DNA from: Alphaproteobacteria bacterium
GTDB taxonomy: Bacteria; Pseudomonadota; Alphaproteobacteria; RF32; CAG-239
Reading direction: 5' to 3'
Length of the DNA: 18,438 nucleotides
Assembly (NCBI GenBank): GCA_024408895.1
Contig: JAKSUO010000004.1
Location: 1-18,438 of the forward strand
The stretch's first letter is position 1; each line of letters begins with the position of its first letter. Shown one piece after another: positions 6,658 through 13,888 of the stretch. The translations under genes and the position numbers were made by a program. The notes under the pieces were generated by a model. It did not search any database. It saw only the letters and a list, made by a program, of their open reading frames with translations, and had not been told where the DNA came from.

Positions 6658-7035
6658 ATGCGGAAAAATATTTGGAAATTACTTTCGTTGATTATCGGAG
6701 GCACGTTGTATTCCACGGCGGCGTTTGCGGATATTTTTACGGAACTTGCTGATCGTGCGGAAATAGTTGGCAGTGGTCTGACATCGTCGGGTTATATTAT
6801 TGCGGCGGTAGGGTTGATAGTTTTTACTTTTATGGCCATTTTTAATAAGTTGTCTTGGAAAACACTTGCTTATATTATGATGTGTTGCTTTATTTTAAGC
6901 GTTATGGGTGCCATTATATCATGGGTAAGCGAAGGTGGCAATGAAGTGCAGGAAGTAGATACTAGTTCGGCATCCGGGTCAAGTTCGGTCACACCGGGCT
7001 CACAAGATCCAACAACAAATACAACCAAAAAATAA
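6658..7035 (+). CDS. VirB2/TrbC-like pilin 3
   Basis: A 125-residue precursor. The signal peptide is probably cleaved after AAFA (residue 24). Membrane helices lie at about 44-63 and 69-90, joined by NKLSWKTL, the counterpart of the basic Trp-containing loops in pilins 1 and 2. The tail (91-125) is acidic, then Ser/Thr-rich (SSASGSSS, TTNTTKK) and probably disordered. AGGA precedes the ATG by about 8 bases, and the gap to pilin 2 is 34 bases, so it belongs to the same operon. Having three VirB2-like genes in a row is known from some Rickettsiales-type systems, where copies differ in expression or surface display. Whether all three enter the pilus here cannot be told. Confidence 0.75.
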   Translation: MRKNIWKLLSLIIGGTLYSTAAFADIFTELADRAEIVGSGLTSSGYIIAAVGLIVFTFMAIFNKLSWKTLAYIMMCCFILSVMGAIISWVSEGGNEVQEVDTSSASGSSSVTPGSQDPTTNTTKK

Positions 7036-7084
7036 TACAGCATAAGGTAGAGGGGTAAGATAATAGTAAATTGGTGATAGTGTG

Positions 7085-7429
7085 ATGAGATTATTGTTTT
7101 GGATATTTACATTATGTTTTTTACAAATCGGACAGGCGTTTGCGTATGTGGATGAAACAAATTCCGATGATGCCGAGATGTCTGCCGGTGACCAAAACAC
7201 CAATCTTTTCAAAATGCAGTCCGAGGGCGAAACTTATATCAAAAAATTTAAAGAAATTAATAAACTGCTTGAAAAACAAAACGACAGTTCGTATGCCGGT
7301 ACGATAGATGTTGATCAGCTAATCAGAGACAGCCAGCTGAGCGCGCAGGAAAAAGAATTGGACAGCTTGCTGGCAAAAGTTGAAAAAAACACGGAAGATG
7401 TAAAATCATTGCGTTTTGTTCCTTCGTAA
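7085..7429 (+). CDS. Small secreted helical protein, possibly truncated by an in-frame stop
   Basis: A 114-residue product from the ATG at 7085; the adjacent GTG at 7082 would add one residue. No strong Shine-Dalgarno site is seen. A signal peptide is clear (MRLLFWIFTLCFLQIGQAFA, cleavage after residue 20). The mature part is acidic at first, then helical and charged (ETYIKKFKEINKLLEKQN, later AQEKELDSLLAKVEKN). It is probably periplasmic. I recognise no family. The frame closes with TAA at 7427-7429, but after that stop the same frame stays open for 32 codons and ends in TGA overlapping the virB3 ATG. The neighbouring virB3-virB4 pair uses the same ATGA overlap, so the ancestral gene may have been about 147 residues long. 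Confidence 0.6.
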   Translation: MRLLFWIFTLCFLQIGQAFAYVDETNSDDAEMSAGDQNTNLFKMQSEGETYIKKFKEINKLLEKQNDSSYAGTIDVDQLIRDSQLSAQEKELDSLLAKVEKNTEDVKSLRFVPS

Positions 7430-7528
7430 GAAATATACGTATCAATTGTCACGGAAAGTCGGAAGCTTGTTTATGATACGGATGTTGCCGCAGCGACACT
7501 CGCCGAAATTCGGAGGATAAATAAATGA
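7430..7528 (+). other. In-frame downstream extension of the 7085 gene (possible lost or read-through C-terminus)
   Basis: Thirty-two sense codons follow the TAA at 7427-7429 in the same frame and stop at TGA 7526-7528, which overlaps the virB3 ATG as ATGA. The peptide has coding character, with YVSIVTESRKLVYDTDV followed by AAATLAEIRRINK. The virB3 Shine-Dalgarno site (GGAGG) lies within it. A stretch this long without a stop occurs by chance about one time in five, so this is suggestive only. Confidence 0.4.
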
Positions 7529-7815
7529 GAGAAGAAATATTAAAAGCCGTTGCCGCGCCGCCGAAAGTTCTTTGGGCACCGATGGTGCCGGCAATTATTA
7601 ATTTAGGTATCCAATTTCCGGTTATGTTTATGGCTATCGGTATCGGAAATATGAATCCGCTGACTTTTATCTTTTTGATTATCTTTTCCCATGCGGCTTT
7701 GTGTGCCGCCGGTTTTAAAGAACCACATCTGTCAACAATGCTTCAAGCTTATGGACAGACATATATTAAAACAACAAATCTCTATCAAGTTACGGGGAAT
7801 AAGTTTGCGCCATGA
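7525..7815 (+). CDS. virB3: VirB3-like type IV secretion inner-membrane protein
   Basis: A 96-residue protein directly upstream of the VirB4 gene. The N-terminus, MREEILKAVAAPPKVLWAP, fits the VirB3/TrbD start, in which a short helix ends in a Pro-Pro pair before the first membrane segment. Two hydrophobic helices follow (about 20-40 and 45-63), then a polar C-terminal tail. VirB3 is a small inner-membrane subunit that works with VirB4 in pilus assembly, and the two are sometimes fused. GGAGG lies about 8 bases before the ATG. The stop overlaps the virB4 start (ATGA, 4 bp), so the two products are probably made in fixed ratio. Confidence 0.85.
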   Translation: MREEILKAVAAPPKVLWAPMVPAIINLGIQFPVMFMAIGIGNMNPLTFIFLIIFSHAALCAAGFKEPHLSTMLQAYGQTYIKTTNLYQVTGNKFAP

Positions 7816-10241
7816 ATGAATACGATTTTTTTAGCATATTTGTGCAAGGATTAAATAATGTAGAGGTTATTGTGGCCGTTATCGGTATTGTTTCCGCGGC
7901 CTCTTTTGCTGTTTTGCTCGCCACCCGATTCGGTAATTGGGTGTTGCCGCAACCGCAAGAATCGCGTGTTTCCGACTTTTTACCGTTTCAAAAACTTATG
8001 TCTGACGGTGTAACCATCCAGTGCCGCAACAATTCTTATGCGCGTGTGTTCAAAATTGAGGGAGTTGATTTGTCATCTGCCACGGCAGAAAAAGTTTATT
8101 CCATGATGGAAGCGCGTAAAGCGTGGATTGATGATATGTCCAATATGCAAATTATCTGCCGCGTAATTACAACGCGCGAAAAAGATAGTTTGGAAGCGGA
8201 AAAGCGTGATTTCGGGGTGCCGATTTTGGAAACAATTTCAAAAATCTGGTTTTCTAATATGGACAGGATTTACTTGAATAAACACTATATAGTTCTTTCG
8301 GTAATTGATCGTAAAGATGCCCTAAAAGATTTGAATTACGCATCACAGAGTTTGCTTTCCACCATGGGCGAATACGGTGTCAGCCCAATGTATGAAACAG
8401 ATACCAGCCCGGCCGAAGATAGCCCGTTTTATTTATATTCACGATTATGCAGTCCGGTAACGCGTCCGGTAGCAAAAGTCCGAGATACGGAAGGCACGCG
8501 CTTGTGCGAAATGTTAACTGCCGATCACATTCATTTTACCAAAGAAGATGGGATTATTGATTGTTTTTCCGGCAATAAACACGTTTATGAAGCAATTATG
8601 GGGATTCGTTCAAGCGGTGAGGCGATGGATGAAAGTATGATTTATTCCTTAAATGCCATTGATTGCGAACTGGTAATCTTGCACAATATTCGGCCATTGT
8701 TCCGTTCGCAGGCGCGGGCGCTTTTACTACAACAGCAACATATGTCTATGACAACCAGTTTTTCGCCCGGCGTTATTCAACAATATAGCGAAGCATTGGC
8801 AAGCATTGATGATAGTGATAACAATTATCAATCGTTGTGCGAATATTCTATGTCAATTATTTTAAAAGGTGAGTCAAAAGAAGAAATAGATTTCGGTGAA
8901 TCGGAAGTTCAAAGAATTTGCCGCTCGTTCGGTGTAACCCCAATCAGAGAAGGCTGGGTTGCACAGGCTGTGTTCTTTACACAATTCCCGACATATGATA
9001 CTTATCCTAGGACATATCGTTATTTGTCACGCGTGATTGCATTGGCGACCACGATGGATAGACCGCCGGAGGGATTTAGCAAAAGCGACTGGGGCATGGG
9101 CGCAATATCCGTGTTCCGCACAATGTCAGGTTCGGCATATCGTTTCCAATTTCACGTCAGCTCTGAAGATTCTGCCGTGGCTCACTGTTGCATTATCGGT
9201 CCGACCGGTCAAGGTAAAACAACTTTGCTGACGTTTTTGGCTGGGCAAGCCATGCGACATAACGATTTACGAGTATTCTTCTTTGACCGTCACTTAGGTG
9301 CGCAAATTTTTACTCGTGCCATTCATGGTGCTTATGTCGGCTTTGACGGTGATGAAAAAAATGTTGCGCTCAATCCGTTTGACTGCGCCAATACCAGTGA
9401 AAACAGAGCATTTTTACGCCGCTGGTTGAAGTCAATTACCATGGTGGACGATGCGTTAGCTGACCGCGAAGTTGCACGTGCCGTAACAACTTCGTTTGAT
9501 TATTTGAAACCGGAAGAAAGACTATTGAAAAATCTGTATAAGAGCTGTTTTTCCCCAACAGGTAATATGCGCCGCGAACTTTATCGTTGGGTTGATTCGG
9601 AACAGTACGGTGCAATTTTTAACGGTCAAAACGATAGCTTGGATTTGAAGAGCCGCCGTTTTATGGCATTTGACTTTACACATATTTTTGAAGACGAAAA
9701 CTTAGCACCGGCGGTAATCAGTTACATTATGCACCGAATTCAAGCTGAAACCGGAGAAACCGGTGTTCCGTCACTTATTATGATTGATGAAACGGCGCCA
9801 ATGTTAAAACATCCAATGTTCCGTGACTACTTTATTACTGGTTTGCAAGAAGGTCGTAAAAAGCGTCAAGCGTATTTATGCGCCTTCCAACAGCCTAACA
9901 TCATTGATAAATTAGATGTCGGCGAAGTTATTCGCGGTCAGTGTCAAACCGTTATTTTCTTTAGAAATCCGCAAGCTCAGCCGGAAGATTACGCTAACTG
10001 GAATTTAACCCAGTCAGAAATGGACTTTATTTTTGGTAAAAGTTACAGAGATTTTCCGTATGCCATATTGTTGTCAAGACCGGTAACCGGAGAATCGGTG
10101 ATTTTGGATGTTAATCTCGGCGGACTGGGAAAATATTTAAGAATTTACAATTCCGGCCGTAAAAACGTGTTGTTGGTACAACAGTTAATTCAAGAGTGCG
10201 GAGAGGATGGTTTTGTTACAAAATATTTAAATATTGCATAG
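7812..10241 (+). CDS. virB4: VirB4-family type IV secretion ATPase
   Basis: An 809-residue AAA+-like ATPase that would power pilus assembly and substrate transport at the inner membrane. A hydrophobic helix lies at about 18-38. An N-terminal alpha/beta domain follows to about residue 420. The ATPase domain has Walker A GPTGQGKT at 463-470 (Lys469), and Walker B LIMIDE at 655-660 with Asp659-Glu660. Further conserved stretches are YFITGLQEGRKKRQ and a Gln-rich sensor-like AFQQPN near 695. Length and motif order match VirB4/TraC/TrbE proteins. The N-terminal membrane helix is present in only part of the family and may dock to the separate VirB3. The ATG overlaps the virB3 stop. The C-terminus ends soon after the ATPase domain, as usual. 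It is the best-supported secretion gene here. Confidence 0.95.
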   Translation: MNEYDFFSIFVQGLNNVEVIVAVIGIVSAASFAVLLATRFGNWVLPQPQESRVSDFLPFQKLMSDGVTIQCRNNSYARVFKIEGVDLSSATAEKVYSMMEARKAWIDDMSNMQIICRVITTREKDSLEAEKRDFGVPILETISKIWFSNMDRIYLNKHYIVLSVIDRKDALKDLNYASQSLLSTMGEYGVSPMYETDTSPAEDSPFYLYSRLCSPVTRPVAKVRDTEGTRLCEMLTADHIHFTKEDGIIDCFSGNKHVYEAIMGIRSSGEAMDESMIYSLNAIDCELVILHNIRPLFRSQARALLLQQQHMSMTTSFSPGVIQQYSEALASIDDSDNNYQSLCEYSMSIILKGESKEEIDFGESEVQRICRSFGVTPIREGWVAQAVFFTQFPTYDTYPRTYRYLSRVIALATTMDRPPEGFSKSDWGMGAISVFRTMSGSAYRFQFHVSSEDSAVAHCCIIGPTGQGKTTLLTFLAGQAMRHNDLRVFFFDRHLGAQIFTRAIHGAYVGFDGDEKNVALNPFDCANTSENRAFLRRWLKSITMVDDALADREVARAVTTSFDYLKPEERLLKNLYKSCFSPTGNMRRELYRWVDSEQYGAIFNGQNDSLDLKSRRFMAFDFTHIFEDENLAPAVISYIMHRIQAETGETGVPSLIMIDETAPMLKHPMFRDYFITGLQEGRKKRQAYLCAFQQPNIIDKLDVGEVIRGQCQTVIFFRNPQAQPEDYANWNLTQSEMDFIFGKSYRDFPYAILLSRPVTGESVILDVNLGGLGKYLRIYNSGRKNVLLVQQLIQECGEDGFVTKYLNIA

Positions 10242-10261
10242 GTTTTTAAAAAAGTGTTTTT

Positions 10262-10290
10262 TTTATCGGCGAAATAAGGTAACATATAAT
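10262..10290 (+). promoter_or_regulatory. Candidate internal promoter before the secreted-protein genes
   Basis: A perfect TATAAT lies at 10285-10290. The region 17 bases upstream (10262-10267, TTTATC) is a weak -35. It falls in the 74-base gap after virB4, the largest gap in this part of the operon apart from a similar one before 12608, and precedes an excellent AAGGAGG site 5 bases before the ATG at 10316. Confidence 0.35.
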
Positions 10291-10315
10291 AGAATATTAT
10301 TGCAAGGAGGTTATC

Positions 10316-11386
10316 ATGGAAGCATTCAATAAAAAAGTAAACGTGGCAGTAGGCACAATGCTGATGGTAATCGGCCTTGCGAGTCGGGCAAACGCGTTTC
10401 CGTTGCCAACAATGGATATTAAAGGTGTTATGACTCAGGTTCAAACCTATATGACCTTAGTGCAGGAAGTTCAAAGCAGTGCGACACGAATTCAACACAT
10501 TATCAAAGAAATTCAGAACGGCGGTTTCGGCGCAGCCGTGAACGATTTATTCGGTATGATTGATTGTGAGGAGTGTGACCGATTTGGTAATAGCCTTAAA
10601 ACACTGGAGGAAATGGCTGAATCCGGATTGAACAACGTTCAAACGGGGATTCGGGAATTTGAACAAGCCCGACAAATGCGTCAAGAGAAAGCATCTGAAG
10701 AGGCTATTGCCGATGCTAAAAGGAAACTTGTTGCCGAACATCAAAGAACATCTGAAGAAAAACAACGTGAAAAAGAAAGAATAAAAGAAGCTGATACATC
10801 AAGTAAGCAGTCAGCAGTGTCAAACACCTATAATTGGTTGAAAGGTAACAAACTGGTTGTCAAAGAAACAAAAGCGGACGGACAAGCTGTTGAAGATGTT
10901 TTGACGAATGATAGATACGAAGTTCCGAGTGAAAATTATACGAGCGGATTAGCAACTTCTGAGCCACAAACAGACGCAGGTACCGCAACAATAGAAGATG
11001 AGATGCCGACAGGAATAATTGAAAATATTGGACAACCGGCGAGCAAAATAGCACCAACCTTGCAGCAGAATGCGCGTAGTGGTGAAAACATCTTAAAAGT
11101 CAATAGGGATTTGGTGGTTAATCCTTATTCACAAGAAAAAGTGATTAATACCGATATTCCGGCAGTGCAATCACTGCAAACAAAGGAAATAAGCATACAA
11201 GATAATGCGGGTAATTTATTACAAAAAACGGGCGCTGCTTTGGCAATACAGCCTCAAGCTGTAAATGCTCAAAACGACGTTGATAAAACGCTACAAGGTA
11301 AAGATGTTCAGGAATACCTGAAGTTTCTTGTAAATAAAGATAACAACGCCGGTTTAAATACCGCGATAATTCAAGATCAACAATAA
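10316..11386 (+). CDS. Secreted coiled-coil protein, VirB5-like N-terminus
   Basis: A 356-residue protein. AAGGAGG 5 bases upstream supports the start. The signal peptide ends at RANA (residue 27). The mature N-terminus, FPLPTMDIKGVMTQVQTYM, and the following helix to about residue 70 resemble VirB5-type minor pilins, which begin with a short Pro-containing segment and a long amphipathic helix. This match is by eye and weak. Cys84 and Cys87 form a CEEC pair. Residues about 95-165 are strongly charged and predicted coiled coil; the rest is polar and probably disordered. The gene ends ...NTAIIQDQQ, and its last codons, stop, Shine-Dalgarno site and the next ATG recur almost unchanged at the end of the gene ending at 13888. 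Position right after virB4 fits a VirB5 slot, but the protein is longer than usual VirB5. Confidence 0.65.
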   Translation: MEAFNKKVNVAVGTMLMVIGLASRANAFPLPTMDIKGVMTQVQTYMTLVQEVQSSATRIQHIIKEIQNGGFGAAVNDLFGMIDCEECDRFGNSLKTLEEMAESGLNNVQTGIREFEQARQMRQEKASEEAIADAKRKLVAEHQRTSEEKQREKERIKEADTSSKQSAVSNTYNWLKGNKLVVKETKADGQAVEDVLTNDRYEVPSENYTSGLATSEPQTDAGTATIEDEMPTGIIENIGQPASKIAPTLQQNARSGENILKVNRDLVVNPYSQEKVINTDIPAVQSLQTKEISIQDNAGNLLQKTGAALAIQPQAVNAQNDVDKTLQGKDVQEYLKFLVNKDNNAGLNTAIIQDQQ

Positions 11387-11401
11387 GGAGCAGAACGATG
11401 A
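11356..11401 (+). repeat. Copied gene junction, copy A
   Basis: Forty-six bases spanning the last ten sense codons, the TAA, the Shine-Dalgarno site (AAGGAG) and the next ATG match 13843-13888 at 42 positions. See copy B. Confidence 0.85.
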
Positions 11402-12534
11402 TTAATTTAGGAAATAATAAAATTAAGACATTATCCGTGAAAAAACTGGTAATTGCTTCTTTTTTGTTTTGTGCATCAGCATTGATAGCCGAATGCGCAC
11501 AAGCTCAAACAATAACAATTAATAATTCGTTGGGTGAAACAGGTTCGGATTCGGTGGGAAATTTAACCGGTGCAAAATTAAATCCGTATACTAACACAAA
11601 CACGACAAAAACACAAGCCGGTACGCAAAAAGCGGAACAAAGTACGGTACAAAGTGCGAAGGATGAGGCTAAAGATGTAAATTACAGTGGTTTATATAAG
11701 GGCAAAGAAATTGTGCCGAATATCATGGCAATTTACTGTAAAACGAATGCTGAGGAATTTTTGGCTGATCCGACCAAAATGGATAAATGTATTCAAAAAT
11801 ATATAGCAGCTATAAACAGCCGAAATGCCGTGGCGCGCGAGGAAGGCTTGAATGATTACAATAATTTGGTGCTGAAAGTTTTGATGAAAATGATGTCAGA
11901 AGCGGTTGCTAAAGGCGCAAGCACGGCAAATTATGATGATGTTGCCAACAAAACGGCAGAAAAAACATCGCAAACGGAAACCATTCATGAAGATGGTGCC
12001 GGTATTAGTTACACGACATCATTATCAACGGACGTCATCAATCAGTTGCGTGAACTTTCCATAACAACTTTATTGTGGCAAGTGGTGCAGGGAATGCGCC
12101 TTGTTGATCCGGCCATTATTGATGAGGAAATAAGAGAGGAAGCTGAAGCGCAAGCTGCTAATAATGTTGTAGCGGATAAAGGTGAAGACGGGAAACTTAA
12201 CGTCAGTGCGAAAGCTTCATTTGACAATGACGATAATGATTATAGCGCTGATGAGGAAGAAGAACAGGAATCTGATAAAACGTATAACGGCGGTACTCTT
12301 GATACGGTTTATGTATACGGAACATCTCCGATTGAGCAGTTTAAGAACATGAGTGCTGAAGAATTTGCACAAAATAAGGATAGATTTGATACAATTAAAG
12401 AAAACGCTATTAAGTTTTTGAATGATCCTGATCTAACGCCTGAAGAAATTGCCACTGCTAAGAAACAACTTGAAGAAATAGAAGCGATTGAAAGGGCGCA
12501 AGCGGCAGCACTGGCGAATAAGACGGGTAAATAA
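11398..12534 (+). CDS. Secreted protein of unknown function with acidic linker
   Basis: A 378-residue protein. AAGGAG lies 7 bases before the ATG. The signal peptide is long (n-region MINLGNNKIKTLSVKK) and probably cleaved after AQA (residue 36). Residues about 37-95 are Thr/Asn/Ser-rich. A helical domain from about 100 to 260 contains two Cys (AIYCKTN and MDKCIQKY) about 20 residues apart that could pair in the periplasm, and the segment LSITTLLWQVVQGMRLVDPA. An acidic linker (DNDDNDYSADEEEEQESD) leads to a C-terminal helical domain starting at TLDTVYVYGTSP and ending in KKQLEEIEAIERAQAAALA. I recognise no family. Its place among other secreted proteins after virB4 suggests a structural or surface part of the same system. 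Confidence 0.6.
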   Translation: MINLGNNKIKTLSVKKLVIASFLFCASALIAECAQAQTITINNSLGETGSDSVGNLTGAKLNPYTNTNTTKTQAGTQKAEQSTVQSAKDEAKDVNYSGLYKGKEIVPNIMAIYCKTNAEEFLADPTKMDKCIQKYIAAINSRNAVAREEGLNDYNNLVLKVLMKMMSEAVAKGASTANYDDVANKTAEKTSQTETIHEDGAGISYTTSLSTDVINQLRELSITTLLWQVVQGMRLVDPAIIDEEIREEAEAQAANNVVADKGEDGKLNVSAKASFDNDDNDYSADEEEEQESDKTYNGGTLDTVYVYGTSPIEQFKNMSAEEFAQNKDRFDTIKENAIKFLNDPDLTPEEIATAKKQLEEIEAIERAQAAALANKTGK

Positions 12535-12607
12535 GTACGAGGATGCTAAATAGCAAATCTGAGTAGATGTAGGCAAAAGAATACTGATTTAATAAAAGGA
12601 GACGGAA

Positions 12608-13888
12608 ATGAAAAGGAAAATACTGATAATATTCGTAGGAATATGTATTTTATTTCCGTGTTCGGCGCGCGCGGATAACCAGATTTTGCGTAATATAAAA
12701 CTGTTGTATGTTGACGCACAGGAAAGCGCTAATAAAGTTATAAAGTATTATGAATTATCCCAACATGTGTTGCAAGAGGTAAGTCGCGCCAGGGAAAATT
12801 TGAAAAACTTGCGGTCCTCTGCTTTGGCATATCTGAAAAGTCAAGCCACGATGTTTGCCGGTTCATTGGTTAATGAGTTGGCACAACAGAGTGTCCAATT
12901 TCTTAATACCAGAATGGATGGATTTATGCTTCCGGGGATTAAAGAAAACTTAAAATTCGGCGATGTTGTGACGGTTGCGTTGGAAGGAAATATAGCTGCG
13001 CAATACTTAAAACAAACAAGTGTTGAAAATGATATTAAGGAAACCGTTGCGGTAAACATCAGAAATAATAATTTGCGTGTTGAAAATGCCGCCAGAATGT
13101 TTGCTAATGCCTTGGTAAATCGTTACAGATTGCAAGATAAGATTAAGCAAAATCCGGCAGAAGATGTTAATGGCAATGATTCTGAAAAAAGTCCTAGTCC
13201 GGAAGATCAATGCAATGGGTCTATGGATGATTTGCCGACAGTAATTGATTGCTATAAGCAACTTAATCGCACAAGCAATCATCGTTGGGTAAATATCATT
13301 TCGTCAATGACTGAATATAATAGTTTAATGTCAGAGTCCGAACTTAGCTTGTTACCTGTGAATAATGCGGTTGAGGTTTTGGGCATAGCCGAGGAAGATG
13401 TGGCTGAAGGCGGTTCATTGGCAGCTCTAAGAAAAATTAAGAATGAGGCAAAGAGTGCGGTGGAAAATGTTAAGTCCGGTAATTTGGAGGGCATATTAGG
13501 TGGTGCGGCAGCCGGTTATATCGGAGAAAATATTGCACTTGGAAATTTGAGCAGTATTGCAAGTGGCGTTCAATCTTCTGCAAGCGTGCTGAATGGCATA
13601 AAAACAGGCGATTGGGGATCTGCTTTGGAAGCAGCCGGTACCGGTGCCGGAAATGTTTTAGGCTTGCAAGGCAATCAAACGCTTGAAGATATTTTGACAA
13701 ACACGGCCGGTTATGCCGGAAAAACTGTAAATTCACTTCAACAAGGGGATTATACGAGTGCATTGTCATCAGCGGCAACAGGGACAAAAACCGGATTAAC
13801 AAAGGCCGGAAACGGAGCAACCGCCGGAACAGTTGAAAATTCAAATACCGCAATAGCTCAAGATCAACAAGAAGGAGCAGAACGATGA
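12608..13888 (+). CDS. Secreted helical protein with Gly-Asp repeats at the C-terminus
   Basis: A 426-residue protein. AGGAGA lies about 5 bases before the ATG. The signal peptide ends at ARA (residue 22). Residues 23-180 are helical, with NNLRVENAARMFANALVNRY near 155-175. Cys198 and Cys212 lie in a polar linker. Residues about 285-400 are Gly/Ala-rich and hold three degenerate units of roughly 45 residues, each marked by a Gly-Asn or Gly-Asp (G291, G334, G380) in a pattern like GDxxSALxAAxTG. The C-terminus reads NTAIAQDQQEGAER. The last five residues translate a former intergenic Shine-Dalgarno site, because the stop used in the sister junction is changed from TAA to GAA. The TGA stop overlaps the next ATG (ATGA). 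Possibly related to the gene at 10316 through that tail. Function unknown. Confidence 0.62.
   Translation: MKRKILIIFVGICILFPCSARADNQILRNIKLLYVDAQESANKVIKYYELSQHVLQEVSRARENLKNLRSSALAYLKSQATMFAGSLVNELAQQSVQFLNTRMDGFMLPGIKENLKFGDVVTVALEGNIAAQYLKQTSVENDIKETVAVNIRNNNLRVENAARMFANALVNRYRLQDKIKQNPAEDVNGNDSEKSPSPEDQCNGSMDDLPTVIDCYKQLNRTSNHRWVNIISSMTEYNSLMSESELSLLPVNNAVEVLGIAEEDVAEGGSLAALRKIKNEAKSAVENVKSGNLEGILGGAAAGYIGENIALGNLSSIASGVQSSASVLNGIKTGDWGSALEAAGTGAGNVLGLQGNQTLEDILTNTAGYAGKTVNSLQQGDYTSALSSAATGTKTGLTKAGNGATAGTVENSNTAIAQDQQEGAER
13843..13888 (+). repeat. Copied gene junction, copy B
   Basis: Matches 11356-11401 at 42 of 46 positions. The differences are G/A, A/G and T/C within the codons, and T/G, which turns the TAA stop of copy A into a GAA codon. 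Here the Shine-Dalgarno site of the next gene is read as coding sequence. Confidence 0.85.

Noticed and set aside
7427..7429. Idea that TAA is reassigned to an amino acid in this organism
   Set aside because: TAA ends other clear genes here, such as pilin 1 at 6207 and the 10316 gene at 11386, so a general code change is not supported; a local nonsense change or read-through is left as the option.
10242..10268. A-run and T-run after virB4 as a possible terminator
   Set aside because: Only an A6/T6 stem with a 3-base loop can form, too weak to support a terminator.
13470..13853. A 127-codon minus-strand frame opposite the Gly/Ala-rich C-terminus
   Set aside because: It is antisense to a supported secreted-protein gene, starts without a ribosome binding site, and has a Leu/Arg-rich composition expected from the opposite strand of Gly/Ala codons.
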